From Pseudeuparius sepicola (taxonomy: Eukaryota; Arthropoda; Insecta; Coleoptera; Anthribidae): a stretch of DNA of 64,000 nt. Below the pieces are notes generated by a model. It searched no databases and had not been told where the DNA came from. It was given only the letters and a program-made list of their open reading frames with translations. This document shows, in pieces, positions 12,038 to 23,431 of this stretch (positions within the stretch are counted from its first letter, which is position 1; every line of letters begins with the position of its first letter). The stretch spans positions 30,256,365-30,320,364 of the forward strand of contig OY987304.1 in NCBI GenBank assembly GCA_963920635.1. The letters run 5' to 3'. The position numbers and the translations under genes were made by a program.

Positions 12038-12417
12038 AGTAGACAATTTTTAAATATATTGATCTTAAGAATTTTTAACTTTTTTGGTAAACAATTATAC
12101 AGTTTGATGCAGGCTTGATTCAGTACTATCCAGTTTGTGAAAGGGAAAATTGTAGGTGCTGTATTCTCCGTTCATAAACATAACAAGCCCTAACGGTTAG
12201 AGAATGATTCTTTGTGAACACTCCTCTGCAAGGCAGTCTAAAATCCATTTGCAGCATAATTCGTAGAGCTCGCTTTTGTATTTTGAAAATTTGGTCAATT
12301 CCAGAGGGTTGTCCCCAGAAAAATATATCATATCTTATTAAAGAAAGAAAATTACTGGAGTATACAGTTCTTGCAAGCTGAAGGCTAGTGTACTTGTTTA
12401 GGTTTGAGTCTATTAAT

Positions 12418-12925
12418 CAGGGTGTCCCGAAATTAGCCTGCGACCCAAAAAATTGAAAAAGTTCCTATAAACATGGCCTCAAAAATGCGTTTTAAGAGGG
12501 CTATAGCTTCCGAAATGGACACTTTGGCAAACGGTTTTTTCTAAATATTTCTAGAATGAGCAAAGATAAAATTCTGCAATTTGGTATGTGACATACCTGG
12601 GAGAATAAATCATGAAAAAAGCGCACAAAAAAAATTGGGATATTTTTAACCCCTTGACTCCCCTTATTTGGGACGCCTATGATGAAGGATGTCAAACTAT
12701 CTCTACCTCGGTAAACGTCAAATCTCACACACCAAATTTCATAATTTTATCTTTGATGGTTCTGGAAATATTTATAGAAACCCGTTTGTGAAACTGCCCC
12801 TTTCGGGGGCTATAAGCCCCATTAGGGGGCATTTTTGAGGCCATGTTTATAGGAACTTTTTTCCTTTTTTTAGGTCGTAGAACACGCTGGTAAATTATGG
12901 CAGGCTAATTTCGGGACACCCTGTA
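12418..12925. mobile_element. mariner-type MITE (CAGGGTGTCCCG ends)
   Basis: About 508 bp with inverted ends CAGGGTGTCCCGAAATTAGCC and the inverse of GGCTAATTTCGGGACACCCTG. Non-coding. It is inserted in the 3' part of the LINE. The left TA appears mutated (AAT). Confidence 0.7.
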
Positions 12926-13356
12926 TATATTCCTAGAAACTTGGTATGTCCTGTAATATTTATTTTTGCATCTTGAAAGTAAACCAGATCAGGGATATTA
13001 GATATGCTATTACTTATTACAAATCTTTATTTAGATGAAGCTGATTGCTTTTGAACCAATTTTATAATTGATTAAATTGACAAGTTCTAATATCTGTAAT
13101 CCGTTAAGATTATTTGCTTTCAATATAATGTTTGTGTCGTCTGCATAATTAATTAGCGTATTTTGATATCCAAGTGTTGATGGTAAATTGTTGAGGAAAA
13201 TAATAAAAAGAAGTACGCCCAAAATACTGCCCTGGGGTACTCCCCTAGACATTTTTCGTTTTCCCGAGAGTAGTGAACCATTTGAATCGGCAAGCTGCAT
13301 TTACTGGTGTCTGTTTTCCAGATAACTTGATAGCCACATATGAGCAGGGCCCCGTA

Positions 13357-14644
13357 CAGTGGCGTATCCAGGATTAACGTCTGAGGGGGGGGGGGGGCAA
13401 TCAGTTATAAATAACAAAACTGTCGATTATTTTAATGAATAAAAACAGAACAAAAACATTTTCTAAAATAAATAAATATAGGTGTCTGGAAATAAATGCA
13501 CCAACTTGAAAAATTAAAAAGAAAAATGGAAAATATGACGAAAAGTTCATATGAACATGGGTCCGCAGATGTTTGGTTTCCGAGATGCAGGGTGTTGAAA
13601 TTGAAATTTTATTTTCGATTTTTTTAAGTAACTTTTTGAGACGACAACATTTTCTTGCAAACTTTGGTAGCGGGGTACGCTATCATTATTTAATCTAATT
13701 TGCCCTAACTTTTTTGACAGTAAACTTTTACATTTTGTGAATGTATCTTCATCCCATACGTTTTCTAAGCAAAAAAGATATACTTAGTGAATAACGCCAA
13801 AGGTGACCGTTTTAGAGAAATTTTCAAATTTCTGCATCGATGCAGGTGCACATCGACACTCGTATGCAATTAAATTCAAAATAAAATTTAAATAAACAAG
13901 CACATTTATTTTTTGACAGTTTAATTAACTTGTTTTTTTTTGCAAGAAAATTTTGTTGTCTCAAATAGTTACTAAAGAAAATCGAAAATAAAATTTCAAT
14001 TTCAACACCCTGCATTTCGAAAACCAAACATCTGCGGACCTATGTTCATAATATGAACTTTTCGTCATATTTTCCATTTTTCTTTTTATTTTTTTAAGTT
14101 ATTACCGGACACCCTGTATAACATAAAAATAATTCTTCTTCGAACCAGTAAAATCTATATCGCAAAATCAATCATTTTGGTCTTGAGCTCATCAAATATC
14201 TCCTCTGGAGATATGGGTATTTCAGGGTACACATAAAGGAGTGTTAACCCATTCAGTCGGTTTTCACTAATATTGTTCCTAATAAAAAATTTTAAAATTT
14301 TCAGTTTTGAAAATGTTTTTTTCTGGCACACTGTAATTGTACAAAATATGTTTAGTAGGTTGTTTTGCCTAATTTACGGTTACGCGCTTCGACCGACGGA
14401 GTGTGTGCAAAATACAAGTATACGGCGGCGCGTTCTCAAATCTACTGCACAGGTTTTAATTTCGAGAAGACAAGATGAAACAAATAACAAATTGTGGATG
14501 TTTGATGTTCACTGCATTTTCAGATTAGGCCAGGAGTATATAATTCTTGGTATTATTAATTTTAATATTACAAATCTCGTTTATCTCGACAGCTCTAGGG
14601 GGGCAATTGCCCCCTTTGCCCCCCCCCCCCTGAATACGCCACTG
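13357..14644. mobile_element. Non-autonomous hAT element, 8-bp target duplication
   Basis: Flanked by the exact 8-bp duplication GCCCCGTA (13349-13356 and 14645-14652). Ends CAGTGGCGTATCCAGG and CCTGAATACGCCACTG are typical hAT termini, with a G-tract (13383-13397) and matching C-tract (about 14616-14630) just inside. No hAT transposase is present. A mariner MITE lies inside it. The insertion interrupts a LINE RT frame. Confidence 0.9.
13479..14118. mobile_element. mariner-type MITE inside the hAT
   Basis: Inverted arms: GGTGTCTGGAAATAA near 13481 pairs with TTATTACCGGACACCCTGTA ending 14118; pairing extends over at least 150 bp (GACGAAAAGTTCATAT... TCTGCGGACC). The left end has lost CAGG. 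Internal block TGCAGGGTGTTGAAATTG is also found inverted at the other arm. Non-coding. Confidence 0.7.
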
Positions 14645-15707
14645 GCCCCGTATTCCATATTGGTATAACTTCTGTAGTAAAACTGTGTGGCTGAGACAGT
14701 CGAAGGCCTTACTCAGGTCTAAGAAAATGCCTTCTACTAGCTCCCCCTTTTCAAAGCTTCTTAGTACTTCATTCACACATTCAAAAATAGCTGTACTTGT
14801 TGATTTATTTTTATGAAAAGCATGCTGAAAGTTTGCAAGCAGGTGATTGACATTAAGGAAACTGACAACTCTGTTCTGAATAACTTTTTCGAAGCAACAA
14901 AACAGCCTGACAGTGGTTATTCTGACATGATTGTCTAGTTTACTGACTGGCTGGCCACTACATAGACGCTGGCAGCGTTGGCTGTCATCAGATGCGCCAG
15001 TAATTCAATTATTACAGATTACTTATACGGCAAGTTCAGGCAGAGCCAGATAGATGGTGATGGCTCCACTCATCTCGGAAAGTAGGAGGATTTTTTTGTG
15101 AATAGTTATTTAACCGCAGCTAATTCATATAATTAAAATTATTTCAAGGTAAAAGTAGTCACAATTCGTTAGTTAAAGTTTCGTTGTTGTAAACTATGGG
15201 CCATGAAGTTCTACCCTTTGAAGTTGAAAGTAAACAGTAATAGGGTGTTGTAATTTTGATGCATATTTGCACATTTTGTGCTTAGGTTTGGTCTGCTACT
15301 GCAGTCTCTGCAAACAATGTGCATCTGTTGTGGGAAACTAAGAGCTCCCTATACTCCTACACATCCACTAATTACTACTGATTGACATTGAAAAATCAAA
15401 AGGGTAATAAATTCACTTAGACTATGCATACATTTTTTAAAATATCTGGGAAAAGGTACAAAAAAAAAAGGAAATTTACGATATGTTGTGCAACTGGCAA
15501 CTCTGCGCCCCGGGGTCGGTAGCCTCGACACGCGAACTTAACAGCTGATCTGGCGAATGCCGTTGACAAGGGGTTTTAATACACTTCTGAAAATATTTTT
15601 TCCTTTTTTGTGGTTAACTTTTGAATTTTTTAAATTTCGAATTCGTATTAAGCTATATTTTCCACCTGTGGTTAAAATTTTTTACATCACGACTGAATCA
15701 CCCTGTA

Positions 15708-17460
15708 GAGAAAACCTGTAGGGGTGCTGTGACAAACGACAGTGGCGCAAAAAACAATAAATGTTATTTTTTTGTGTAAATCAATCTTGATTTCAGAGAT
15801 ATTTTTGGAAGATGTACAGGGGGTTTTTAATTAATTTTAGGATTTTAGGCCAACCAAACAATCTGAAAACTTCATAATTTTCAAATAATATTTTTAGATA
15901 ATTTTATCTTCTGCAACTCTTTTTCTGAGCACTTCATAACTTGAAAACGGTTAGGGATAAGGAAAAAATGAATAGATACCCCAAATGTTCTAATAATTAA
16001 TTGAGTATATAATATTATTTTTGCTAGGACCAACCAAAATAACCAAAACCAGAGATACATTTTGGAAATCCCTGGAGTTAGCACCCTGAAATTTTTGGTA
16101 TATTCGTCTCCAAACACCTCCGAACACAGTAAAACAAGTGCGCACAAATAAGGGAAATCAATCCAAAATACTTGCCCTTTTAGTAATAGATTTGGCTCCC
16201 CTAAAAGTCACCCCGAACTAGCATGTTTGTGGGTTTTCGAATTTTACCCCAAAACGGGGACAATTTCGCTTCTGTACAAAAATAATCCTTACAAAATTTA
16301 ACACAAGAAAGGTATTTACAAACTTTTTCGTATATCCAGTGGTTCTAAAACTATAGCCTCAATATACAGGGTGCAACAAAAATCAGGTCATCCCGTTAAC
16401 TGCGTATTTTTGGCACCAAATTATGACCATTTAGTAACCTGAGTGAGGTGGAACTTTCTTCTCTTTTTTTTCAAGACCATATTATCTACAGATTCCTCTA
16501 TTTGGGCACTTGTATTTTAAGAACCACTGTGTCATAATGTGGTTAATAGATGACCTGCTTTTTTGTTGCATCCTGTATATTGGGGCTATACTTTGGGAAC
16601 TATTGGATATATGAAAAAGTGGTAAATACTTGAATTTTGTAGGAATTACTTTTGTACACAAAATGGTAAAATCGTGAGCAATTTGAGATAAAATGTAAAA
16701 AAACACAACATATTTGTTTGAGGTAAAATTGTTGGAGACCATAGAATATTATTATTTCACGTCGGATCCCAAAAGGATAAGTTTTCTGGATTTATTTCCC
16801 TTTTGAAAATTAATTGTTTAAAAACCAAACAAGATTCTGGGCTATAACTAGGACTAGAGATTGTTGTAGGAAATTTTATTTTACTGGGGTCATTCCGCTC
16901 ACACCCCAAAAGCTCACACCTTACCGCAGAGATGTGCTGCAAAGCTCTATTTGTTCAATGTGAGAAATACGGAAAATATAGATTTTCTGACAACTTGATT
17001 TTCGTTTTTTTACAATATAAAATCATACATATGCCTGTATGCTATAGTGAACAAAAGGTTGCAGCAAATATATAATGTATAGAGAGGGTGTTTCAGTCAC
17101 TAAAATGGAAAATCTGGATAAAAAAGAAACGTGGTACAAATGAATCTTAGCACCTGAGTAACTCGATGAACACAGCTATTGTTAAAAGTATTGTTCCCTA
17201 CACTACGGACAAAGGGTTCTTCTATTTGACTGACTTGACAACTTCTATAGCTTTAAATCTCTATTTAATACAGGAAATTGACATTGACTGCATTAACTCT
17301 TCCGAAGCAGGAATCCTAATTGAAATATACAATTTGATAGTTCATTTCAGTATCTGGAATTTCTAATTTGGACGCATATTAAGAATAAGTATTATCACAG
17401 ATCAATCTTTGGTCATTAATTCTAAAGCAATTAATCGAAAGCACTACAAAACATAAGTTT
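15708..17460. other. Gene-free stretch with an imperfect palindrome
   Basis: No gene. The segment 16255-16362 is an inverted copy of 16580-16690 (TATACGAAAAAGT against ATATGAAAAAGTGG, and so on), with a mariner MITE exactly between the two arms. A diverged copy of mariner subterminal sequence (AAACGTGGTACAAATGAATC) is at 17130, matching 10830. Confidence 0.5.
16365..16577. mobile_element. mariner-type MITE (TA-flanked)
   Basis: A 213-bp element with TA at 16363-16364 and 16578-16579. Ends TACAGGGTGCAACAAAAATC and the inverse of TTTTTTGTTGCATCCTGTA; the block AGGTCATC/GATGACCT is also paired. Non-coding. Confidence 0.8.
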
Positions 17461-17619
17461 CTACCTTCTTTTAAATAGTCTTGCCTTCCTTCTCTTCACT
17501 ACTCGTCTATTAATCCTGTCTTGCGAGATAACAGGTAATACAACGTCTTGAATTGAAGAGTCTACAATACAATGGGATGAAGAATCTTCATTTTCCACAG
17601 GATTAAATCTTTTCTTTAT
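17461..17619 (-). CDS. Terminal exon of Myb/SANT-like gene (exon 5 of proposed model)
   Basis: On the minus strand this exon follows a pyrimidine-rich acceptor (TATTTTTTTTAAG, cut at 17619/17620) and reads in phase 0 for 52 residues to a TAG at 17461-17463. It starts IKKRFNPVENEDSSSH and ends in a basic tail (RRVVKRRKARLFKRR) that could bind DNA or act as nuclear targeting. It is joined to the preceding exon by a 53-bp intron (17620-17672). No clear AATAAA was found close downstream. The assignment depends on the neighbouring Myb/SANT exon. Confidence 0.5.
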   Translation of the reverse strand: MKKRFNPVENEDSSSHCIVDSSIQDVVLPVISQDRINRRVVKRRKARLFKRR

Positions 17620-17672
17620 CTTAAAAAAAATATTATAAAATCGCATTTTTACAATAGATTTCTCGTTTTTAC

Positions 17673-17825
17673 CGAACCATGCTCAACTTCTCGATCTAAT
17701 ATACCCATAATATTTAAAGCTTTACAATCAATATCGGAGAAAGTGTTTGGTACATCTAACGCTTTGCCGCTACGTTTAATCCCAGCCACTTTCTTTTTTA
17801 GGTGAAGCTTGTAGTCACTCCAAGT
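17673..17825 (-). CDS. Myb/SANT-like domain, second half (exon 4 of proposed model)
   Basis: An AG acceptor (GATTTTGTAG) lies at 17826-17827; 51 codons in phase 0 end at a GTAAAA donor. The protein starts TWSDYKLHLKKKVAGIKR and contains SDIDCKALNIMG. These match the second half of the insect Myb/SANT-like (zeste-type) DNA-binding domain, whose first half normally ends EKWQK before TWSD. That first half is at 37214-37396 on the same strand with a matching phase-0 donor. Proteins of this family bind DNA and occur both as host regulators and in Harbinger-type transposons. Confidence 0.6.
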
Positions 17826-18659
17826 CTACAAAATCATTACGAGCGAGTTTAGCACTCGTGGCAAAGGCAAAATACTAGTTATTTGTGTACAAAGCCACAC
17901 AAGTTCAACTTTTTATAATGAATGTAGAGTTTAGTTGAAGAGGCCTGCAAAGCTAAGAGAAATAAACCATATGAATTATAAAGAGAAACTTCAGTGCCGA
18001 GAGGCACGTTATATATATTTTTTGAAAACGGAAAGAATAAGTGTTAATTTATTATGCAGAAAGCACCGTAACTACGCAGTATAAATTTCTGGTTAGATTT
18101 TTAGAAATATTCCACAAAGTTCCACATTACAAAAAATTTGAAAACTTCCAAAATTAAATCAAATATTCAGCAGATTTTGAGTAATTCTGCGCATTTTTGA
18201 ATAACTCAAAACAAATATGTTGGTTTTTTCGCCACAGGAACTATTAAATAAGCTCTGGCTCTTTGTCAGATTAGTTCAGTTGCAACTTTGAAAATTCATA
18301 AATGCCTAACATTAAAAGAACGAAACTTATAACGTTAACTTAAAAAATAAGTTGAATAACTTTGTTTACCGAGTTTTCAGAGAATAAATCATCCTTCTTT
18401 CTCAAAGAAAATGGCAAAAATATGTGAACACTCTTTTAACAATAATCACTGAATTTTGTGGGATAAGCCCCAACCAATTCTCAAAGAAGAAGTAGGGCGA
18501 AAAATTAAAGAATCAGCATTTATTTTAGGAAATATGGACAATTGTGCTGCTGAATGTTGAGTGGAATTTGTTGGGTTTTGAATTGAATATCTGACCACAT
18601 TTGACAGATAACGCACCTGTCTGACGTTTGGTCATAAATTCGCACTAATAGACGATGAC
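17826..18659. other. Intron 5' of exon 4: no gene seen
   Basis: AT-rich sequence. At 18575-18640 is an ~80-bp block (GGGTTTTGAATTGAATATCT...) directly repeated at 37035-37112, just beside the upstream exon. The stretch holds no first-half Myb/SANT exon, which supports looking for it further upstream. Confidence 0.45.
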
Positions 18660-19036
18660 ACATTTTGGTTAACAATTAATGCCCGTCTGCCATTTGGAGA
18701 GCTTAAGTAATTCATTATTTAAAAACAATTAATCCAATAAAAAAACATGCACGTGGGTAGCAAATGGAAGGCATTAGGGCGAAAGTGCATAAAAAATGGG
18801 CAAAATAATCGATTGATGCCGGTCTGCTGTTCATGGAGACAAATGTCCTATTACGTAAATGCATCGGAAGCTTAATGGCACATGGTTTTGAGCGGTACCT
18901 ACATGAGGACTTCCAGCAGAAAAATGTAAAAAAAGATAGTCGCAAAAAACTATTGATGACCGTCTGCCAATGATAAAGCTTGTAAAGGTCATAATAACCA
19001 CAACAAAAGGATCGGCAGATGGTTTGGACGTATACA
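18660..19036. repeat. CGTCTGCC-motif repeat block, left copy
   Basis: The motifs CGTCTGCCA (18683-18692), GGTCTGCTG (about 18823) and CGTCTGCCA (about 18961) are about 139 bp apart. The segment 18770-19035 is an inverted copy of about 36400-36620, including ATCGATTGATGCC and TGCATAAAAAATGGGC blocks. The structure recalls the GGCATAC family at 3243-8899. No coding sequence is credible here. Confidence 0.55.
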
Positions 19037-20136
19037 TAATATAATAATAATAATAATATCTTTAATGCCAACCAAATTATTTTACAATAACAAAGCAACG
19101 TCATTATATAAAGTATGCTACATGAATCCAGATGTACGATAGGAGCTCAGTAGATCTGTACCCCAGGCAAACATATCACTGTGCACCATATTCATAGTCC
19201 CAAAAAGAAAATAATCATACATTGCATTGGAGCCTCAGATCGACAAATTAAAATCAGAGTGGTGTAAAATCAAAGACAAAGCAACAGATACACATTTCCC
19301 CCTTAAAACCTCCCTTTAATAGTATATTGCTGTATTGCCTACACGATGTCCTAGGGTGCAATTGAAATATGCAGCGCATTATCCATTTTTGGGCTTTAAA
19401 GATCCTAATGGCATCCCTTGATGAAGCCCAGAACAAGATGCCATAGCAGATAAGTGATTGTATACTGGCAAAATAAAACAATCGTATGGTCTCTATGTTG
19501 CGAAGCCTTCTAATAAGTGCACACAAGCTGAAGTTTATATTCTAGAGTAGTGATTTGTTTATCCCCAAAGGCCCTTGATAGGTCCAAATACATACCTGCA
19601 ACTTTTTCATTATTATCAATTTTTTCCACAATGTATATAACTGCTTTATAAACTGCTAATTCGGTGGATCTTTTTGGTCTGAAGCCATACTGCTGGTCAA
19701 CAAGAACGTTGTTTTGAGATAGGAAATACATGATTCTGTCATAAATCACTCTCTTCAAGACCTTTGACACTGAAGACAGCAGTGCAACTGGTCTATAATA
19801 ATTATTGGCATCCTGTTGGTTGCCCTTTTTAAAACAGGTACTAATTTCGCACTCGTTTATTATATTTACAAGACGTTTACTTATCAACTGTGCTACATGT
19901 TTTAAAATACACACAGAAATCTCATCAAGTCCTGAGGAGAATTTATTTGGAAAATTCGTAATTATTTTAATTATTTCAAGCTCATTTACTGGTGTTAAAA
20001 AGAGAGTGTGTTGACCCTGGCTACGGTCTGTAAAAGTCCTATTTATTTGCTGTAATGGTAAGTCAAACTTTTCACTGAATACCTCTGCAATTTTTGCGGA
20101 ATCACGTATAACTCTGTTTTTTTTTTTCAATTTCAA
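19037..20136 (-). mobile_element. Jockey/CR1-like LINE with internal deletion
   Basis: Minus-strand LINE whose 3' end is the AAT-repeat tail at 19037-19060 (TTATTATT on its own strand). The reverse-transcriptase N-terminal blocks are present, then about half of the RT is missing, then the C-terminal domain. It lies inside the CGTCTGCC repeat block, which resumes at 20144. Confidence 0.75.
19254..20136 (-). pseudogene. LINE reverse transcriptase, deleted in the palm
   Basis: Minus-strand frame 20136-19510 contains NYYRPVALLSSVSKVLKRV, QYGFRPKRSTELAVYKAV and AGMYLDLSRAFG, RT domains 1 to 3. The catalytic YADD block is absent. After the deletion the C-terminal piece (19526-19254) reads SLICYGILFWASS, a conserved LINE 3' motif. 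It cannot encode an active polymerase. Confidence 0.8.
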
Positions 20137-20143
20137 GACATAT

Positions 20144-20607
20144 TTGAATTTAATTTATTTTTATTTGTCTCGGCATATATTTTTTTGCAAAATGTTTGTG
20201 TTATTAATAACCAATCGATACCCGTCTGTTAAAAAAATGTTAGATTTCCTTGATGAAACCATATTAGAAAATACAGTTTGCAGACGGTTAAGACTGTTAG
20301 GGGTTTCCAGCAGACAAACAAATGGCTTAAAAAATCCGTTGTGACAAAATTATTAATGCAAGTCTGCCATTTTAATATTGAAATATACATACTCCTTTAA
20401 AACGTTTACTTTATTGGCAGACAGGTTTTTCATGTAGAACAATAATTAATTAGCCATCAAAAGAATTGTGAGAAAATCGAAATTCCTATATATAAAAAAA
20501 AACATTGATGCCTATGTGCATTGGAGTTTAACAGTAAACATATTTTATGACCCTTATTTCATTGGCAGACAGATATAGCATGTACAAAAATAATTACTCA
20601 TGCAAAC
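20144..20607. repeat. CGTCTGCC-motif repeat block, continuation
   Basis: Repeats of CGTCTG, GCAGACGG, GTCTGCCA and GGCAGACAG at about 20222, 20279, 20361, 20415 and 20570, on alternating strands. Same family as 18660-19036 and 36040-36640. No gene. Confidence 0.5.
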
Positions 20608-20989
20608 TACAGGGTGTTTTATAATTATGGTGCCAATGTAATATGACAAGTAAAAAATGTTATTTAAACAAAAAGTTGCCTACAAACATGGGTCCGAAAA
20701 TGCATAGATAATAAAACAGTTACAGGGTGATAAGGGCACAGTTTGAAAAACATATTTTTCGCAATAACATCTACAGAAGTTATGCAATTTAAATCAAACT
20801 TGGTGAAATCTTTTAGTCGCTGAAGTGCACCAATTTTGTGTAAAAACAATTTATTCCCATCACCCAGAGGCGGAGTGGGCAGGGTAGCACAATGGGTTTT
20901 TATACTCAACTTTCTTGCGGTTACCTTTTTCATCTTGAAAGTTCATCTTTTTCGTGCATCGTTTTATTTGGTAACAAAAATGTACTCTG
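20608..20989 (+). mobile_element. mariner-type fragment, left end only
   Basis: Starts TACAGGGTGTTTTATAATTATGG and matches the inverted end at 34209 (ATTATGG..GTAATGTAATATG, then CAAAAAGTT.CCTA and CATTCCCAT..CCAGAGG blocks). A related complete element is 46608-47379. The right end is missing; the next element begins directly at 20992. Confidence 0.6.
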
Positions 20990-20991
20990 TA

Positions 20992-21485
20992 TACAGTGAC
21001 CGACAGAAAGTTGGACACAAACATTTAATATTTTTAAACTCTGATTTCGATTAATTTAAATTTCTAGCTGCTAATCGAACAAAATTAAAGTTTAGTAGAA
21101 AAATTCATGTGTTATCCGATGATAAGTTGCGCTTGCGGCATTTTTTTTTTTTTTGTAATACACAGGGTGGTCAAAAAAATACAAAGAAAATTAAATTTCT
21201 TTTTTTTTACTACGTGGCTGTGACTTTAAATCTGACATCCACCTTTGATTCCAAACAACTTTTGTAAGTAACTTTTTACCATATTTTAAAAAATAAGGGT
21301 ACTTCACTCTTGAGTTATTATGACATTTTTGAATCTACCTCGTATCCAGAAAGAGATATTTAAATTTTGATATGTGCGTTTTGAGTTTGAAATGATGCAC
21401 CAACTTTTATCAAGAATAAAATTTTCTGAGAAATTAATAATAAAGAAGTTTTCCATTTGTGTCCAACTTTCTGCCGGTCGCTGTA
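20992..21485. mobile_element. Tc1/mariner MITE, TACAGTGACCGACAG ends
   Basis: 494 bp flanked by TA (20990-20991 and 21486-21487). The inverted repeats are about 30 bp, beginning TACAGTGACCGACAGAAAGT at the left and mirrored by a copy at 21455-21485 with one or two changes. Non-coding; a poly-T run is near 21141-21154. Confidence 0.8.
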
Positions 21486-21487
21486 TA

Positions 21488-23225
21488 ATACGAGCTATTG
21501 AACAATTTCTTTTCGGATGTGCCCTACAATATCACCAAAAAAATATGCAGGGTCATTCATAATCAAATGTCACCTATAGTACAGCCGTATTCATTATGTA
21601 GTAACAATACCAAAAAAAACTTTAGGGCCCATTTTAAGGGCCCGTAAGGCCCTTAATATAGAGCTTTGAGCAAAAAGAAAAATAATAGATAAAAAACTTT
21701 TTAAAAACAAGCTTTTATTTAAGCCATGTACTAAATGAATAAAATAAAAAATAAATAAATAAAGAAAAACCGTTTTAAAAACAAGCTTTTTAAGCCATGT
21801 AATAAAACGAATAAAATAAAATAAGTCTAGGTTTTCATTAAGATAATTCAATGCCAAATTGCGACAAGTTTTTGTTAATCAAAAAGCTTGTCACGCAAAA
21901 TGTTCATAAGGTACCAATTAATTTTATTGGACAGTGATTGGTTGATAAGTACTTATGATTAAAATGAAGACAGAGATGTTTGTACTAAATTTTTGCCAGG
22001 TAAAATGTTATTAGATTTTATACTATACAACTAAAAAATACGAAATCTAACGTCACTTTCGCTGTCGGCAACCCCCTCTTAATGAGAATCGTTTGTGCGT
22101 TTATAACCTCACTTTCGCCCGGGGAACGCGGAGAGCAAGGTTAATAACCTTAGCGAAAACTAAATAAATTCTATTCTCAGTTTTAAAAGAATCTTTTCGG
22201 TTTATAATGAAGACAAGATTTGTTAAAGCTTGTCCTGATTAGGGTTCCTGATAACTTGCCTTGCATAGATTTTGATATGGTGTGTCAATTTTATCAATAA
22301 AAACGGGGAGCAAAACATGGAGAAATGAAGAGGTATGTTTGTTATTTGATTTGTATATTGTTTTACTATTGCTTAATGATGATGATATACCTAGCTTAAA
22401 TTCTGGTTTTAGGTAGACTAGAGAATAAATATTATGGTAACAATGTTACCTATTGGAGACACGCAGAGGAAAGAACATAATAATGAATGCATAATGCAGG
22501 GTTAAGGCAAAAATTACCCCCGAGCACAAAATTAATAAGAAAAAAAATGTTAATGATACTGTGGTTAAAAATGAAGAAATTCAACTGAATAGTTGTGGAA
22601 GTAGGTATATTATGTTGTAATTACCCAACATAAGCAGATTAGTCCTAAATTATGCACATACCACGATGTACGAGGATCATACATCGTGGCACATAGGTAC
22701 ATAGATACAGCTTTTTGTGCTTCTAGTTTAGTTGCTAGTACAGTAAAGAAATACTTATTGTGTATATACCTATAGTTAATATATGGGGGAGGGGCGTGGA
22801 AGTGGGGGTGTCACCCCAAAGTTGAAATCTATTATTAAAACAAGAAATCATGCGTTTGTAAAAATGATCGTTGATACCTACATGTTAAAACCATGATTCA
22901 GAACTAATTTAAATAATCTAAAGACAATGCAAGTTCGACAGCAGAGTTTCATTCGATATCAAGTGCTTGACCGCCAATGACTACTTTTTGCTGGTATTTT
23001 TTTCTTGTATCATCTAATGAAGTATTTAAGTAATTAAGTCCGTGGTTTGTAACTATACCTGACATGGTGTGGAAAATATGTTTTTCTATGAGCGTGCAGA
23101 AAAGTACACTTTGTCGCATCCATTTTGATGTGGAAAGTTGTACTTTTCCGCACTAATGACATTAACTTTGTCAAGTAATAATTAAAGTAAATCAATCAAT
23201 CAAGTAAAATTTTTGCAGGTACATA
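21488..23225. other. Gene-free stretch with hairpins
   Basis: No supported gene. A perfect 10-bp stem CCACGATGTA (22661-22670) pairs with 22680-22689 across a 9-nt loop. GTGCAGAAAAGTACA near 23092 pairs with TGTACTTTTCCGCAC near 23141-23155. The piece at 21555-21670 carries mariner-like GGGCCCATTTTAAG but no complete ends. Confidence 0.4.
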
Positions 23226-23431
23226 TTAACCCATTTATGCCCGAATTATTTTTTTTTTGTGATTTTGCATAAAAGTTTAATTTTTTGGAAGATTTTGTCT
23301 TCGTAAGTTACATTCTAAAGCAACTGGGTACTTTCATGTGTTAATTTCCAAATATGGGCATGTTCCATTTATGGAACAATGGGCACGAATGACACCACTC
23401 AAATTCAAGATTAGAAAACTATATTATACAC

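Larger units (their letters stand above)
12160..14950 (-). mobile_element. Jockey/CR1-like LINE, interrupted
   Basis: A minus-strand LINE split by a mariner MITE (12418-12925) and a hAT (13357-14644). Reverse-transcriptase blocks lie on both sides of the hAT and are collinear once the insertions are skipped. The downstream part (12240-12415) still resembles the C-terminal LINE region. Boundaries are approximate. Confidence 0.65.
13031..14950 (-). pseudogene. LINE reverse transcriptase, split by a hAT insertion
   Basis: On the minus strand, 14776-14653 encodes EGIFLDLSKAFDCLSHTVL, the RT domain-3 block, and sequence further upstream to about 14940 encodes the FQHAFHKNKSTSTAIFE block. After the hAT (13357-14644) the same protein resumes: SRGVPQGSILGVLLFIIFLN and then INYADDTN, the catalytic YADD box (13300-13120). 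Without the hAT the RT would be almost continuous. No APE endonuclease is visible. Confidence 0.75.
10730..15707. mobile_element. mariner-type non-autonomous element, expanded by nested insertions
   Basis: The termini TACAGGGTGATTCAGTCATG (10730) and its inverse ending at 15707 form inverted repeats that continue through a shared TTTAACCACA block. TA precedes the left end; the right flank (GA) has lost it. Family relatives end at 31270 and 32525 and share the subterminal GCTTAATACGAATYCG. The 5 kb between the ends is mostly later insertions: a MITE, a LINE, a hAT and two mariner MITEs. Confidence 0.65.

Noticed and set aside
18715..19104. 129-codon minus-strand frame, with partly similar translation at 36465-36662
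   Set aside because: The shared protein-like piece follows from the inverted DNA repeat; the residue composition (Leu/Phe/Cys/Tyr runs) looks like translated AT-rich repeat.
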